Shown one piece after another: positions 53,323-61,828 of a stretch of DNA of 64,000 nt. Under the pieces are notes generated by a model that made no database searches, was not told the origin of the DNA, and saw only the letters and a list, made by a program, of their open reading frames with translations. Source of the DNA: an uncultured Ruminococcus sp. Lineage in GTDB: Bacteria; Bacillota; Clostridia; Lachnospirales; Lachnospiraceae. Position 1 is the stretch's first letter. Every line of letters starts with the position of its first letter. The stretch lies in NCBI GenBank assembly GCA_900541505.1, contig UQKK01000016.1:1-64000 (forward strand), in the 5' to 3' direction. The position numbers and the translations under genes are program-made.

Positions 53323-55188
53323 ATGGGAAAAATAATCGGTATTGACTTGGGTACAACAAACAGCTGTGTGGCTGTTATGGAAGGCGGACAGCCGACCGTC
53401 ATCGCCAACACAGAGGGAGCAAGGACCACACCGTCTGTTGTGGCATTTACAAAGACAGGAGAGCGTCTTGTAGGTGAGCCTGCGAAGCGTCAGGCGGTAA
53501 CCAACGCGAACCGCACAATCTCTTCTATCAAGAGAGAGATGGGTTCAGACCACAAAGTGGACATTGACGGAAAGAAATACTCTCCGCAGGAGATTTCCGC
53601 GATGATTCTGCAGAAATTAAAAGCAGACGCAGAAGGATATTTGGGCGAGAAGGTGACAGAAGCGGTCATCACAGTGCCGGCGTACTTCAACGATGCACAG
53701 CGTCAGGCGACCAAGGATGCAGGTAAGATTGCGGGTCTGGATGTAAAACGTATCATCAACGAGCCTACAGCGGCAGCGCTGGCATACGGACTGGACAATG
53801 AAAAAGAGCAGAAGATTATGGTATATGACCTCGGAGGCGGTACCTTCGATGTCTCCATCATCGAGATTGGCGACGGCGTCATCGAGGTTCTGGCGACAGC
53901 CGGAAACAACAGACTGGGCGGCGATGATTTCGACCAGAAGATTACAGATTATATGCTGGCAGACTTCAAAACAAAAGAGGGCGTAGATTTGTCCACAGAC
54001 AAGATGGCGCTCCAGAGACTCAAAGAGGCGGCTGAGAAAGCAAAGAAAGAACTTTCCTCCGCGACAACGACGAACATCAACCTTCCGTTCATCACAGCGA
54101 CATCTGAGGGACCGAAGCACTTTGATATGAACCTGACAAGAGCAAAATTTGACGAGCTCACAAGAGACCTGGTAGATAAGACAGCAGAGCCGGTCAAGAG
54201 AGCGCTCTCTGACGCGGGACTTAATGCTTCTGATTTGGGTCAGGTACTGTTAGTCGGCGGTTCTACACGTATTCCTGCAGTACAGGAGGAAGTAAAACGT
54301 CTGACAGGCAAAGAGCCGAGCAAATCCTTAAACCCGGATGAATGTGTGGCACTGGGTGCTTCTGTTCAGGGTGGTAAGCTTGCCGGTGACGCAGGCGCAG
54401 GAGATATCCTTCTTCTGGATGTAACTCCGCTGTCTCTGTCCATCGAGACGATGGGCGGTGTAGCGACCAGACTGATTGAGAGAAACACGACGATTCCGAC
54501 AAAGAAGAGCCAGATTTTCTCCACAGCGGCAGATAACCAGACAGCCGTTGATATCAATGTTGTACAGGGCGAGAGACAGTTCGCCAAAGATAATAAATCA
54601 TTAGGACAGTTCAGACTGGACGGAATCCCGCCGGCTCCGCGCGGAATCCCGCAGATTGAAGTAACCTTCGATATCGATGCCAACGGTATCGTAAATGTAT
54701 CCGCTAAGGATTTGGGAACAGGAAAAGAGCAGCACATCACCATCACAGCAGGCTCCAACATGTCTGACGCGGATATCGATAAAGCAGTAAAAGAAGCGGC
54801 TGAGTTCGAGGCGCAGGACAAGAAGAGAAAAGAGGCTATCGACACAAGAAACGAAGCAGACGCTATGGTATTCCAGACAGAGAAGGCACTCAAAGAAGTG
54901 GGCGACAAGCTGGATGCCAACGATAAAGCAGCAGTGGAGGCAGACTGCCAGGCACTCAAGGATATCCTTGCGAAATCTACTCCGGAGGATACCTCAGAGG
55001 CACAGGTGGCAGAAATCAAAGCTGCCAAGGATAAACTGATGGAGAGCGCGCAGAAGCTTTTCACAAAGATGTATGAGCAGGCAGGAGCCGGAGCAGGCGC
55101 TGCAGGCGGTCCGACACCGGAAGCAGGTCCGGCACCGGATGGGTTCCAGGGCGATGATGTCGTAGACGGAGATTACAAAGAGGTCTAA
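53323..55188 (+). CDS. dnaK: Chaperone DnaK (Hsp70)
   Basis: ATP-driven chaperone, 621 aa. The ATPase has GIDLGTTNSCVAVM, YDLGGGTFDVSI and LVGGSTRIP; the substrate domain begins at LLLDVTPLSLSIE, and the disordered tail is Gly/Ala-rich. Downstream of hrcA and grpE in one operon. A stable hairpin after its stop probably makes dnaK more abundant than dnaJ. Confidence 0.98.
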   Translation: MGKIIGIDLGTTNSCVAVMEGGQPTVIANTEGARTTPSVVAFTKTGERLVGEPAKRQAVTNANRTISSIKREMGSDHKVDIDGKKYSPQEISAMILQKLKADAEGYLGEKVTEAVITVPAYFNDAQRQATKDAGKIAGLDVKRIINEPTAAALAYGLDNEKEQKIMVYDLGGGTFDVSIIEIGDGVIEVLATAGNNRLGGDDFDQKITDYMLADFKTKEGVDLSTDKMALQRLKEAAEKAKKELSSATTTNINLPFITATSEGPKHFDMNLTRAKFDELTRDLVDKTAEPVKRALSDAGLNASDLGQVLLVGGSTRIPAVQEEVKRLTGKEPSKSLNPDECVALGASVQGGKLAGDAGAGDILLLDVTPLSLSIETMGGVATRLIERNTTIPTKKSQIFSTAADNQTAVDINVVQGERQFAKDNKSLGQFRLDGIPPAPRGIPQIEVTFDIDANGIVNVSAKDLGTGKEQHITITAGSNMSDADIDKAVKEAAEFEAQDKKRKEAIDTRNEADAMVFQTEKALKEVGDKLDANDKAAVEADCQALKDILAKSTPEDTSEAQVAEIKAAKDKLMESAQKLFTKMYEQAGAGAGAAGGPTPEAGPAPDGFQGDDVVDGDYKEV

Positions 55189-55198
55189 GAGTACCTGA

Positions 55199-55239
55199 AA
55201 AATTCTGCGGAGCTGTAACGGGCAGCTCCGTGGAATTTT
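55199..55239 (+). terminator. Strong hairpin between dnaK and dnaJ
   Basis: A 17-bp stem with two wobbles: AAAATTCTGCGGAGCTG (55199-55215) / CAGCTCCGTGGAATTTT (55223-55239). Its A/T ends act as a terminator-like tract in both directions; partial read-through would set dnaJ levels. Confidence 0.6.
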
Positions 55240-55279
55240 CTTGTGATACAGGAAAGAGTGAAAGGTAGAGTATAGGATT

Positions 55280-56476
55280 ATGGCAGAGTCAAAAAGAGAT
55301 TATTACGAGGTGCTCGGAGTCGGGAGAGATGCGGACGATGCGGCAATAAAGAAGGCATACCGTGTGCTGGCGAAGAAGTACCATCCGGATATGAATCCAG
55401 GAGATGCCGAGGCGGAGAAGAAATTCAAAGAGGCATCGGAAGCATATGCAGTGCTCAGTGACCCTGATAAACGCAGACAGTACGACCAGTTCGGTCATGC
55501 GGCATTTGAAGGCGGCGCAGGGGGAGCGGGCGGCTTCGGTGGCTTTGACTTCAGCGGCGCGGATTTCAGCGATATCTTCGGAGATATTTTCGGGGATTTG
55601 TTTGGCGGCGGCAGAAGAAGCGGCCGCGGCGGCAATGGTCCGATGAAGGGGGCAAATATCAGAAAGAGTATCCGCATCACATTCGAGGAGGCAGTCTTCG
55701 GGTGTGAGAAGGAATTGGATTTAATCCTGAAAGACCCGTGCGAGGCGTGTCACGGGACCGGAGCGAAACCGGGAACTTCCCCGGAGACGTGTCCGAAGTG
55801 CGGCGGAAAAGGACAGGTGGTCTATACTTCCCAATCCTTCTTCGGGACTGTACAGAATGTGCAGACCTGCCCGAACTGCGGGGGTTCCGGTAAGGTCATA
55901 AAGGAGAAGTGCCCGAGCTGCTCGGGGACAGGATATACCTCCAGCAGAAAGAAGATTCAGGTTTCTATTCCAGCCGGAATTGACAATGGGCAGAGTGTGC
56001 GTATCCGCGACAAGGGCGAGCCGGGCGTGAATGGCGGACCGAGAGGGGACCTTCTGGTGGAAGTCAATGTATCCAGACACCCCATCTTCCAGAGACAGGA
56101 TGTGCATATCTTCTCCACCGTGCCTATCTCTTTCGCGCAGGCGGCGTTAGGCGGCGATGTGCGTATCCCCACAGTGGACGGCGATGTCATCTACACCGTG
56201 AAAGCGGGGACAAAGACGGACACAAAGGTGCGCTTAAAAGGAAAAGGGGTGCCTTCCCTGAGAAATCCCCAGGCGAGAGGGGACCACTATGTGACATTGG
56301 TCATCCAGACTCCGGAGAGACTGAGCGCCGAGGCAAAAGAAGCGCTGCGCAAGTTTGACGAGCTGACGGGAAACACCCTCAACCAGAATACGCAGAAAGC
56401 GCAGGATGGCGAAAAGAAGGGGAAGAAAAAAGGCTTCATGGATAAAGTAAAGGAAGTCTTTGAGGATGAAAAATAG
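55280..56476 (+). CDS. dnaJ: Chaperone DnaJ (Hsp40)
   Basis: Cochaperone that hands substrates to DnaK and stimulates its ATPase. The 398-aa protein has the J domain with HPD (YHPDMNPGD), a Gly/Phe-rich linker, four zinc repeats (CEACHGTG, CPKCGGKG, CPNCGGSG, CPSCSGTG) and the C-terminal substrate domains. The Lys-rich tail GEKKGKKKGFMDKVKE is an extra. It closes the heat-shock operon. Confidence 0.97.
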   Translation: MAESKRDYYEVLGVGRDADDAAIKKAYRVLAKKYHPDMNPGDAEAEKKFKEASEAYAVLSDPDKRRQYDQFGHAAFEGGAGGAGGFGGFDFSGADFSDIFGDIFGDLFGGGRRSGRGGNGPMKGANIRKSIRITFEEAVFGCEKELDLILKDPCEACHGTGAKPGTSPETCPKCGGKGQVVYTSQSFFGTVQNVQTCPNCGGSGKVIKEKCPSCSGTGYTSSRKKIQVSIPAGIDNGQSVRIRDKGEPGVNGGPRGDLLVEVNVSRHPIFQRQDVHIFSTVPISFAQAALGGDVRIPTVDGDVIYTVKAGTKTDTKVRLKGKGVPSLRNPQARGDHYVTLVIQTPERLSAEAKEALRKFDELTGNTLNQNTQKAQDGEKKGKKKGFMDKVKEVFEDEK

Positions 56477-56547
56477 GCAATAGAGAGAATGGCAAAGAGA
56501 CAGCGAAACTATACCGTTGTTTAATACAGATGGAAAAATTTATATGA

Positions 56548-56617
56548 CCGGAAGGATTTTTTGAAAGGGCAGGAACAAAAAACTGCTCTTTTGAGAAATC
56601 CTTCCGGCTGTCTTTTT
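56548..56617. terminator. Bidirectional terminator, dnaJ / glgX
   Basis: Outer stem CCGGAAGGATTT (56548-56559) / AAATCCTTCCGG (56596-56607) with an inner GGGCAG/CTGCTC stem; T5 follows on the plus side and internal T/A runs serve the minus side. Confidence 0.8.
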
Positions 56618-56623
56618 CTAACG

Positions 56624-58729
56624 CTAATTTCCGGTGAGGACGATGACGGAGCGCTCGCCTAAGAGAAGGTGCTCTCCCGCGAGGGGCATCGACCCTTCTG
56701 GAAAGGTCTGCTGTCTCGCATCACCTGTATTGACCGCGATGTGCCACTGATATCCTTCCGGCAGGGCGGGGAGGGTGAGATGCGCCGCCTCCCAGTGGGC
56801 GTTGACGGCGATGTACACTAAGTCCTCCCTCTGCGCTGCCTCGTCATAGCCTGCGAAGAGCACACATGCCACATGGGACTGGGCAGAGGTGTCTGGTTCC
56901 CAGGGGGTGGGACCGTGGGCGCTCATGGAGGGGAGTCCCAAATAGCTGGGCTCCAAATCCCGGCGTATGCAGGGATGTGCCTTGCGAAAGGCAATCATAT
57001 ATTTGAAGAAAGCAAAGATATCCCGGTTTTTCTCAAGGAGTGTCCAGTCCAGCCAGGAAATCTCATTGTCCTGGCAGTAGGGATTGTTATTGCCGAAGCG
57101 GGTGTCTCCAAACTCATCTCCTGAAAGGAACATGGGAGTGCCCCGGCTGCACATGAGGACAGCACAGGCATTTTTTATCATCTTTCTGCGCAGGGACATA
57201 ACTTCCAGATTGCCAGTTTCCCCCTCCTGTCCGCAGTTCCAACTGTTGTTGTCATTGGTTCCGTCTGTATTTCCCCAGCCGTTCGCCTCGTTGTGCTTTT
57301 CATTGTAGCTGTAGAGGTCGTAGAGTGTAAACCCGTCATGGCAGGTCAGAAAGTTGACGGAGGCATTGCCGCCCCGGTATACCGGGTCGTAGAGGTCCGG
57401 TGAACCCATGAGGCGCCAGGCAGCGGTCTGCGCCAGAGCAGCATCCCCTTTCAGGAAACAGCGCATGTCGTCGCGGTAGCGCCCATTCCATTCCGCCCAC
57501 CGTTTCCAGGAGGGAAAAGACCCTACCTGATAGAGCCCGCCGGCATCCCATGCCTCCGCGATGAGTTTGACTTTTCCCAGCACCGGGTCAAAAGCGAGGC
57601 TTTGCAGCAGGGGAGGCTGATTCATGGGAGAACCGTCCTCGTTGCGCCCCAGGATGGAGGCGAGGTCGAAGCGGAAGCCGTCGATGCGGTAGTCTGTCAC
57701 CCAGTAGCGCAGGCAGTCCAGTATCAACTGCTGTACCACCGGATGGTTGCAGTTCAGGGTGTTGCCGCAGCCGCTGAAGTTGTAGTATTTGCCGTCCGGG
57801 GTGAGCATGTAGTAGATATTGTTGTCAAAGCCCTTAAAAGAAAAACAGGGACCGTACTCGTTGCCCTCCGCCGTGTGGTTGAAGACCACATCGAGGATGA
57901 CGTCAATCTCGTTGTCGTGCAGTGTCTTGATGAGCTGTTTGAGCTCCAGCCCTTCCTTATTGTATTCTCGTTTTGAGGCATAGCTTGTGTTGGGGGCAAA
58001 GAAACTGACCGGATTGTATCCCCAGTAGTCCAAAAGCTGTGTCTCATCAATCAGTCTGGCATCGCGCATCTCGTCAAATTCAAAGACCGGCATGAGCTCC
58101 ACAGCATTGACGCCCAGCTCCTTTAAATAGGGAATCTTCTCCATCAGCCCATAAAAGGTGCCGGGACAGACAGTATGGGAGGAGACATCCTTTGTGAAGC
58201 CACGCACATGGAGCTCATAGATAATTAAATCCTCCATGGCTGTCTGGGGCTGTGCCTCTACTCCCCAGTCGAAATTGTTGTGCACGACCCTCGCCCGGTA
58301 TCCGTGGGAAATCTGGTTCTTGATACCCCAGCGGCTCTGTCCGGTGACGGCGCGGGCATAGGGGTCTAAAAGAAGCTTGGTCTTGTCGAAACGCAGTCCT
58401 CTCTTTTCGTCATATGGACCGTCCAGCCGATAGGCATATTCAAATTCTTCAATGTCCAGTCCGAACACAATCATGGAGTACACAAACCCTATCTTGTAAT
58501 TATCGGGGAAGGGCAGCACGGCAAAAGGCTCTTCTGCCTCCCGGTGGAATAACAAAAGCTCACAGGAAGTAGCGCCGTGAGATTGTATCGTGAAATTGAC
58601 GCCTCCGGGGATGATGGTGGCGCCGAAAAAGCGGAAAAATCCGGGACGCACCTGAAACCCTGAGATGGTGTCCAGAGGCGTAAGCTGCTGACCCGGTACA
58701 AGGATGATATCCGAAGCGTATGCTGTCAT
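56624..58729 (-). CDS. Glycogen debranching enzyme GlgX-type (isoamylase family)
   Basis: GH13 alpha-1,6-glucosidase of 701 aa that trims branches from glycogen or limit dextrins. After an N-terminal CBM48-like domain, the barrel has DVVFNHTAEGN, the nucleophile Asp in YRIDGFRFDLASILG, the acid/base Glu in KLIAEAWDAGG, and NFLTCHDGFTLYDL. ATG 58729 is preferred over TTG 58735. Its AGGAGG ribosome site lies in the last codons of the response-regulator gene and its ATG is only 6 nt after that stop, so translation is coupled to the two-component system. Confidence 0.9.
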   Translation of the reverse strand: MTAYASDIILVPGQQLTPLDTISGFQVRPGFFRFFGATIIPGGVNFTIQSHGATSCELLLFHREAEEPFAVLPFPDNYKIGFVYSMIVFGLDIEEFEYAYRLDGPYDEKRGLRFDKTKLLLDPYARAVTGQSRWGIKNQISHGYRARVVHNNFDWGVEAQPQTAMEDLIIYELHVRGFTKDVSSHTVCPGTFYGLMEKIPYLKELGVNAVELMPVFEFDEMRDARLIDETQLLDYWGYNPVSFFAPNTSYASKREYNKEGLELKQLIKTLHDNEIDVILDVVFNHTAEGNEYGPCFSFKGFDNNIYYMLTPDGKYYNFSGCGNTLNCNHPVVQQLILDCLRYWVTDYRIDGFRFDLASILGRNEDGSPMNQPPLLQSLAFDPVLGKVKLIAEAWDAGGLYQVGSFPSWKRWAEWNGRYRDDMRCFLKGDAALAQTAAWRLMGSPDLYDPVYRGGNASVNFLTCHDGFTLYDLYSYNEKHNEANGWGNTDGTNDNNSWNCGQEGETGNLEVMSLRRKMIKNACAVLMCSRGTPMFLSGDEFGDTRFGNNNPYCQDNEISWLDWTLLEKNRDIFAFFKYMIAFRKAHPCIRRDLEPSYLGLPSMSAHGPTPWEPDTSAQSHVACVLFAGYDEAAQREDLVYIAVNAHWEAAHLTLPALPEGYQWHIAVNTGDARQQTFPEGSMPLAGEHLLLGERSVIVLTGN

Positions 58730-58735
58730 ATCCAA

Positions 58736-59365
58736 TCAGCCTCCTGTCTTATTTTGATAATAGAATACCGCCACCTGCGTGCGGTCTCTTAGTTTGAGCT
58801 TATCCAGAATAGTGCTCAGGTAATTGCGCACGGTGCCCTCGCTTAAGAACAGGCGGGCGGCAATCTCTTTGTTGCTCAAGCCCTCCGCGATGAGCTGTAT
58901 GATATCCATTTCCCTCTCACTGATATCGTGGGCGGCGTAGTCGAAGGCTGGCTGCTTTTGAATGAGGTCCGGTATCCGGGAGACAATCTCGTCGCCGAAA
59001 ACGGTCTGATTGGAGCAGACCGCGCGGACGGCGGGAGCGATGTTCTGGTAATCCTGTTTCAAAAGATATCCCTTCGCGCCAAGCTTTAATGCCTTCACGA
59101 TGTAATCGTCATCAGAGAAGGTAGTCAAAAGCAGGATTTTGGCATCGGGAAATTCCTGCAAGACCTCTTTCGCCGCCTCCAGACCGTCTTTTTCCTTCAT
59201 GCGGATGTCCATCAGAAGAACATCCGGCAGATGTTCGCGATAGAGAAAAAGTGCGTCCTTCCCGTCATTTGCCGTTGCCGCGACCTCAAAATCCGGCACG
59301 GAAGAGAGAATCATTGTGAGGGCGCTCACAACAAGACAGTCGTCATCAATGATGAGTAATTTCAT
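58736..59365 (-). CDS. NarL/LuxR-type response regulator
   Basis: A 209-aa regulator: receiver domain with the phosphoacceptor Asp in VLLMDIRMKEKDG and the conserved Lys in GAKGYLLKQDY; then a LuxR helix-turn-helix, LSNKEIAARLFLSEGTVRNY and STILDKLKLRDRTQVAV. The ATG overlaps the kinase stop as ATGA. Family members in this setting usually control the neighbouring ABC transporter. Confidence 0.93.
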   Translation of the reverse strand: MKLLIIDDDCLVVSALTMILSSVPDFEVAATANDGKDALFLYREHLPDVLLMDIRMKEKDGLEAAKEVLQEFPDAKILLLTTFSDDDYIVKALKLGAKGYLLKQDYQNIAPAVRAVCSNQTVFGDEIVSRIPDLIQKQPAFDYAAHDISEREMDIIQLIAEGLSNKEIAARLFLSEGTVRNYLSTILDKLKLRDRTQVAVFYYQNKTGG

Positions 59366-60546
59366 AATGTTGTCTCCTTTGGAACTGTGATAAATATTTT
59401 AAATCCCTGTGCGGTCTGAATCTGGATGTTCCCGTGCAGGGCGTGAATCCGTTCTTCCATATTTAAGATACCGATGCCAAAACCGCGCCTGTCAGAAGCT
59501 GCGCTGCCAGGAGAGTCCCCTCTGTCCGCGTGATGAACTTCTCTGTCCGGAAAACGGCTTTTGCAAGTCTCTGCGCTTTTTGCGGAACCGTTATCCTCAA
59601 TACAGAGTTGGTAGAGCGCCGGGTGCTCCCGGATGAGCACAGAGACATGGGTGGCATCGCTGTGCCGCATAGTGTTGGAGAGCGCCTCTTTTGTGATGCT
59701 GATGAAGCTGTATTTGACTTCCCTGGGAACCTCCCCGGTGCAGTCATAGCGGTAGGAGACCGGACAGAAGGTAAATCCTTTTATGAGGGACTTTACTGCC
59801 TCGTCCAGACTGACCGACTCGTCGTGGAGGTCATGGACACTTTTTCGGATACTGTCCATAGCAGAGTTGAGGGACAGTTCCAGGGAGTCAAGCGCCTGGT
59901 TAAGTGACGGGTCTTTGTTTATGGTCTTCGCTGCGCCCAAAAGCAGGATGGAGCGGGAGAGAAGATGTCCCACATTGTCGTGAATCTCCCGCGCGATGCG
60001 GTTGCGCTCTGCTAAGGTGGCGGCGTAAATCTCATAGTTCTGTTTTTCCATGAGAGACTGGTTCTTCTCCGCCAGCAAAAGGTTTGTTTCGCGGCTGTCA
60101 TCCTGAGTGTGCAAAAAGCGGTCTTTTAACGCCTCGTACTGTACCGTGTGCAGGGAAAGACAGAAGGAAACGAGTATCCCTGAGAGGACAAGGAGCGGAA
60201 GCGCCGCAGTAGGGGCAAAAGCCTGTGCGGTATCGGCATAGAGAAAACGCGCCGCCATACCGAGGAAAAAAATTCCGCCAATTCCGGAAAGGATATACTG
60301 CCTTTTCCAAAACAGTACGCAGAAAAAGACCGGATAAAAGCAGAAAAAATCCGGTAAAAACAAAGCCGCGGCGAAACCGCAGAAACTAAAGAAAAACAGA
60401 ACACGCTCCCTCTGTATGAAGCGGCAGGCAAAACTAAGGCACAGTGCGTACAAAAATGCCAGTACAAACCCGATATCTGCCGGCAGAAAGAAGAGGCAGA
60501 ACAGGCAGAGGCACAAAAGTATACCAAAATTCATCCAATGTCTCAT
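59362..60546 (-). CDS. Sensor histidine kinase, NarX/LnrJ-like
   Basis: A 394-aa kinase. Residues 1-150 are five to six tightly spaced membrane helices with almost no outside loop, so it likely senses something in the membrane. The HisKA_3 box holds the phospho-His in ERNRIAREIHDNVGHLL, and the ATP site includes SITKEALSNTMRHSDAT and GFGIGILNMEERIHALHG. ATG 60546 is chosen; in-frame sequence is open to 60651 but reads through the promoter region. The ribosome site (AAGGAGGGG) is 16 nt upstream, rather far. Confidence 0.88.
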   Translation of the reverse strand: MRHWMNFGILLCLCLFCLFFLPADIGFVLAFLYALCLSFACRFIQRERVLFFFSFCGFAAALFLPDFFCFYPVFFCVLFWKRQYILSGIGGIFFLGMAARFLYADTAQAFAPTAALPLLVLSGILVSFCLSLHTVQYEALKDRFLHTQDDSRETNLLLAEKNQSLMEKQNYEIYAATLAERNRIAREIHDNVGHLLSRSILLLGAAKTINKDPSLNQALDSLELSLNSAMDSIRKSVHDLHDESVSLDEAVKSLIKGFTFCPVSYRYDCTGEVPREVKYSFISITKEALSNTMRHSDATHVSVLIREHPALYQLCIEDNGSAKSAETCKSRFPDREVHHADRGDSPGSAASDRRGFGIGILNMEERIHALHGNIQIQTAQGFKIFITVPKETTL

Positions 60547-60597
60547 AAGCAGCCGGCAAAAGCCCCTCCTTTCACAGTTTCTCGCTGAGATATTTTT

Positions 60598-60626
60598 ATT
60601 ATAGTATAAAAAATCAGGAAGGGCAA
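60598..60626 (-). promoter_or_regulatory. Promoter of the kinase-regulator-glgX unit
   Basis: Minus-strand TTGCCC (60621-60626), 17-bp spacer, consensus TATAAT (60598-60603). Confidence 0.65.
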
Positions 60627-60686
60627 AGGAAAAACTACTGTGCTGTCTCATTGACTTTCAGTATAATGACGCGGAATCAAGGTTAT

Positions 60687-60718
60687 GTTACTGTTCGCAG
60701 GTAGCTGCGAACAGTAAC
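60687..60718. repeat. Perfect 14-bp inverted repeat
   Basis: GTTACTGTTCGCAG (60687-60700), loop GTAG, CTGCGAACAGTAAC (60705-60718). It lies between the divergent units and has no T-tract, so it is not a terminator. It may be an intergenic repeat of the genome or an operator. GGTTATG occurs on both sides (60681-60687, 60721-60727). Confidence 0.75.
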
Positions 60719-60724
60719 CAGGTT

Positions 60725-60761
60725 ATGACATTTGTCATGTACAGTTTGTGACTGTGCTCAC
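60725..60761 (+). promoter_or_regulatory. Two candidate response-regulator sites ahead of the ABC transporter
   Basis: ATGACA-TT-TGTCAT (60725-60738, perfect palindrome) and GTGA-N6-TCAC (60748-60761). They are about 63 and 42 bp upstream of a likely start site, the usual activator range. The transporter's -10 TATACT (60785-60790) lacks a good -35, which fits activator dependence. Binding by the neighbouring NarL-type regulator is inferred. Confidence 0.5.
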
Positions 60762-60823
60762 TACAGGGAAAAACAAAGGGAGTGTATACTGAACGTACAA
60801 TGACAAAGGAGGCAGGAATATCT

Positions 60824-61756
60824 ATGATGATTCAGATAAAAAATCTCGTGAAGCGATATGGAAACGTGGTTGCATTGGACCATTTTAATCTGGAGGTTGA
60901 GGAGGGAGAAATCTTCGGACTTTTGGGACCAAACGGCAGCGGAAAGACGACGGCGATGAACTGTATGTTGGCGCTCCTAAAATATGACAGAGGAAGCATC
61001 CGCATCTTCGGCGAGGAGATGGCGCCGGACAATTACAATGTGAAGAAACAGATTGGTGTGGTGCTGCAGGATGTGGCAGTGGTAGAAGAATTGAATGTCA
61101 GGGACAATGTCGATTATTTCTGCGGGCTGTATGTCCGGGATAAGGAAAAGAGAAAAAAACTGGTGGAGGAGGCAATCTCCTTCGTAGGGCTGGAGGATTA
61201 CCGGAAGGTTTATCCGAAAAAGCTCTCAGGAGGGCTGCTCAGGAGACTGAATATCGCCTGCGGTATCGCCCATAAGCCTAGGCTGATTCTCCTGGACGAA
61301 CCGACGGTCGCTGTGGACCCCCAGAGCCGCAATAGAATTCTGGAGGGAATCAAAGAGCTGAACCGTCAGGGCTCCACAGTCATCTATACCTCCCACTATA
61401 TGGAGGAGGTAGAACAGATTTGCACGAGGATTTCCATTATGGACCATGGGCGGAGCATTGCCACGGGCACCAAAGAAGAATTGAAGAGCATGATAAAGAC
61501 CGGGGAGACGGTCACCATCGAGGCGGTGGCATTGGATGAAAATCTCTTAAGGCACATACGTTCTCTGCCCCATGTGTTCGATGTGCAGTACCATGACCAG
61601 ATTCTGACGGTGCGCTGTACAGGGGCGAAACATAATCTGGTGCGCATCCTTGCCTTTTTGCAGGAAAAGGAAATCCTTTTCGGACGGGTATTCTCGGAAC
61701 TTCCGACCTTAAACGATGTGTTCCTGGAGATTACGGGAAAACAGCTCAGAGACTAA
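60824..61756 (+). CDS. ABC transporter ATP-binding protein, LnrL-like
   Basis: A 310-aa ATPase: Walker A GPNGSGKTT, signature LSGGLLRRLNIACGIAH, Walker B LILLDEPTVAVDPQ, switch His in YTSHYMEEVE. The C-terminal 80 residues form the extra domain of drug-export ATPases (DrrA/LnrL). It is followed by two large ABC-2 permeases and lies opposite a NarL-type two-component system, the arrangement of the linearmycin-resistance type lnrJK-lnrLMN loci. ATG 60824 follows AAAGGAGG. Confidence 0.9.
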   Translation: MMIQIKNLVKRYGNVVALDHFNLEVEEGEIFGLLGPNGSGKTTAMNCMLALLKYDRGSIRIFGEEMAPDNYNVKKQIGVVLQDVAVVEELNVRDNVDYFCGLYVRDKEKRKKLVEEAISFVGLEDYRKVYPKKLSGGLLRRLNIACGIAHKPRLILLDEPTVAVDPQSRNRILEGIKELNRQGSTVIYTSHYMEEVEQICTRISIMDHGRSIATGTKEELKSMIKTGETVTIEAVALDENLLRHIRSLPHVFDVQYHDQILTVRCTGAKHNLVRILAFLQEKEILFGRVFSELPTLNDVFLEITGKQLRD

Positions 61757-61828
61757 AGGGACAGAAGATTTTAGCCTATGGAAGAGTTGTGGACTGCGAA
61801 ACAGAGTATAGGATAAGGAGAGAGAACT

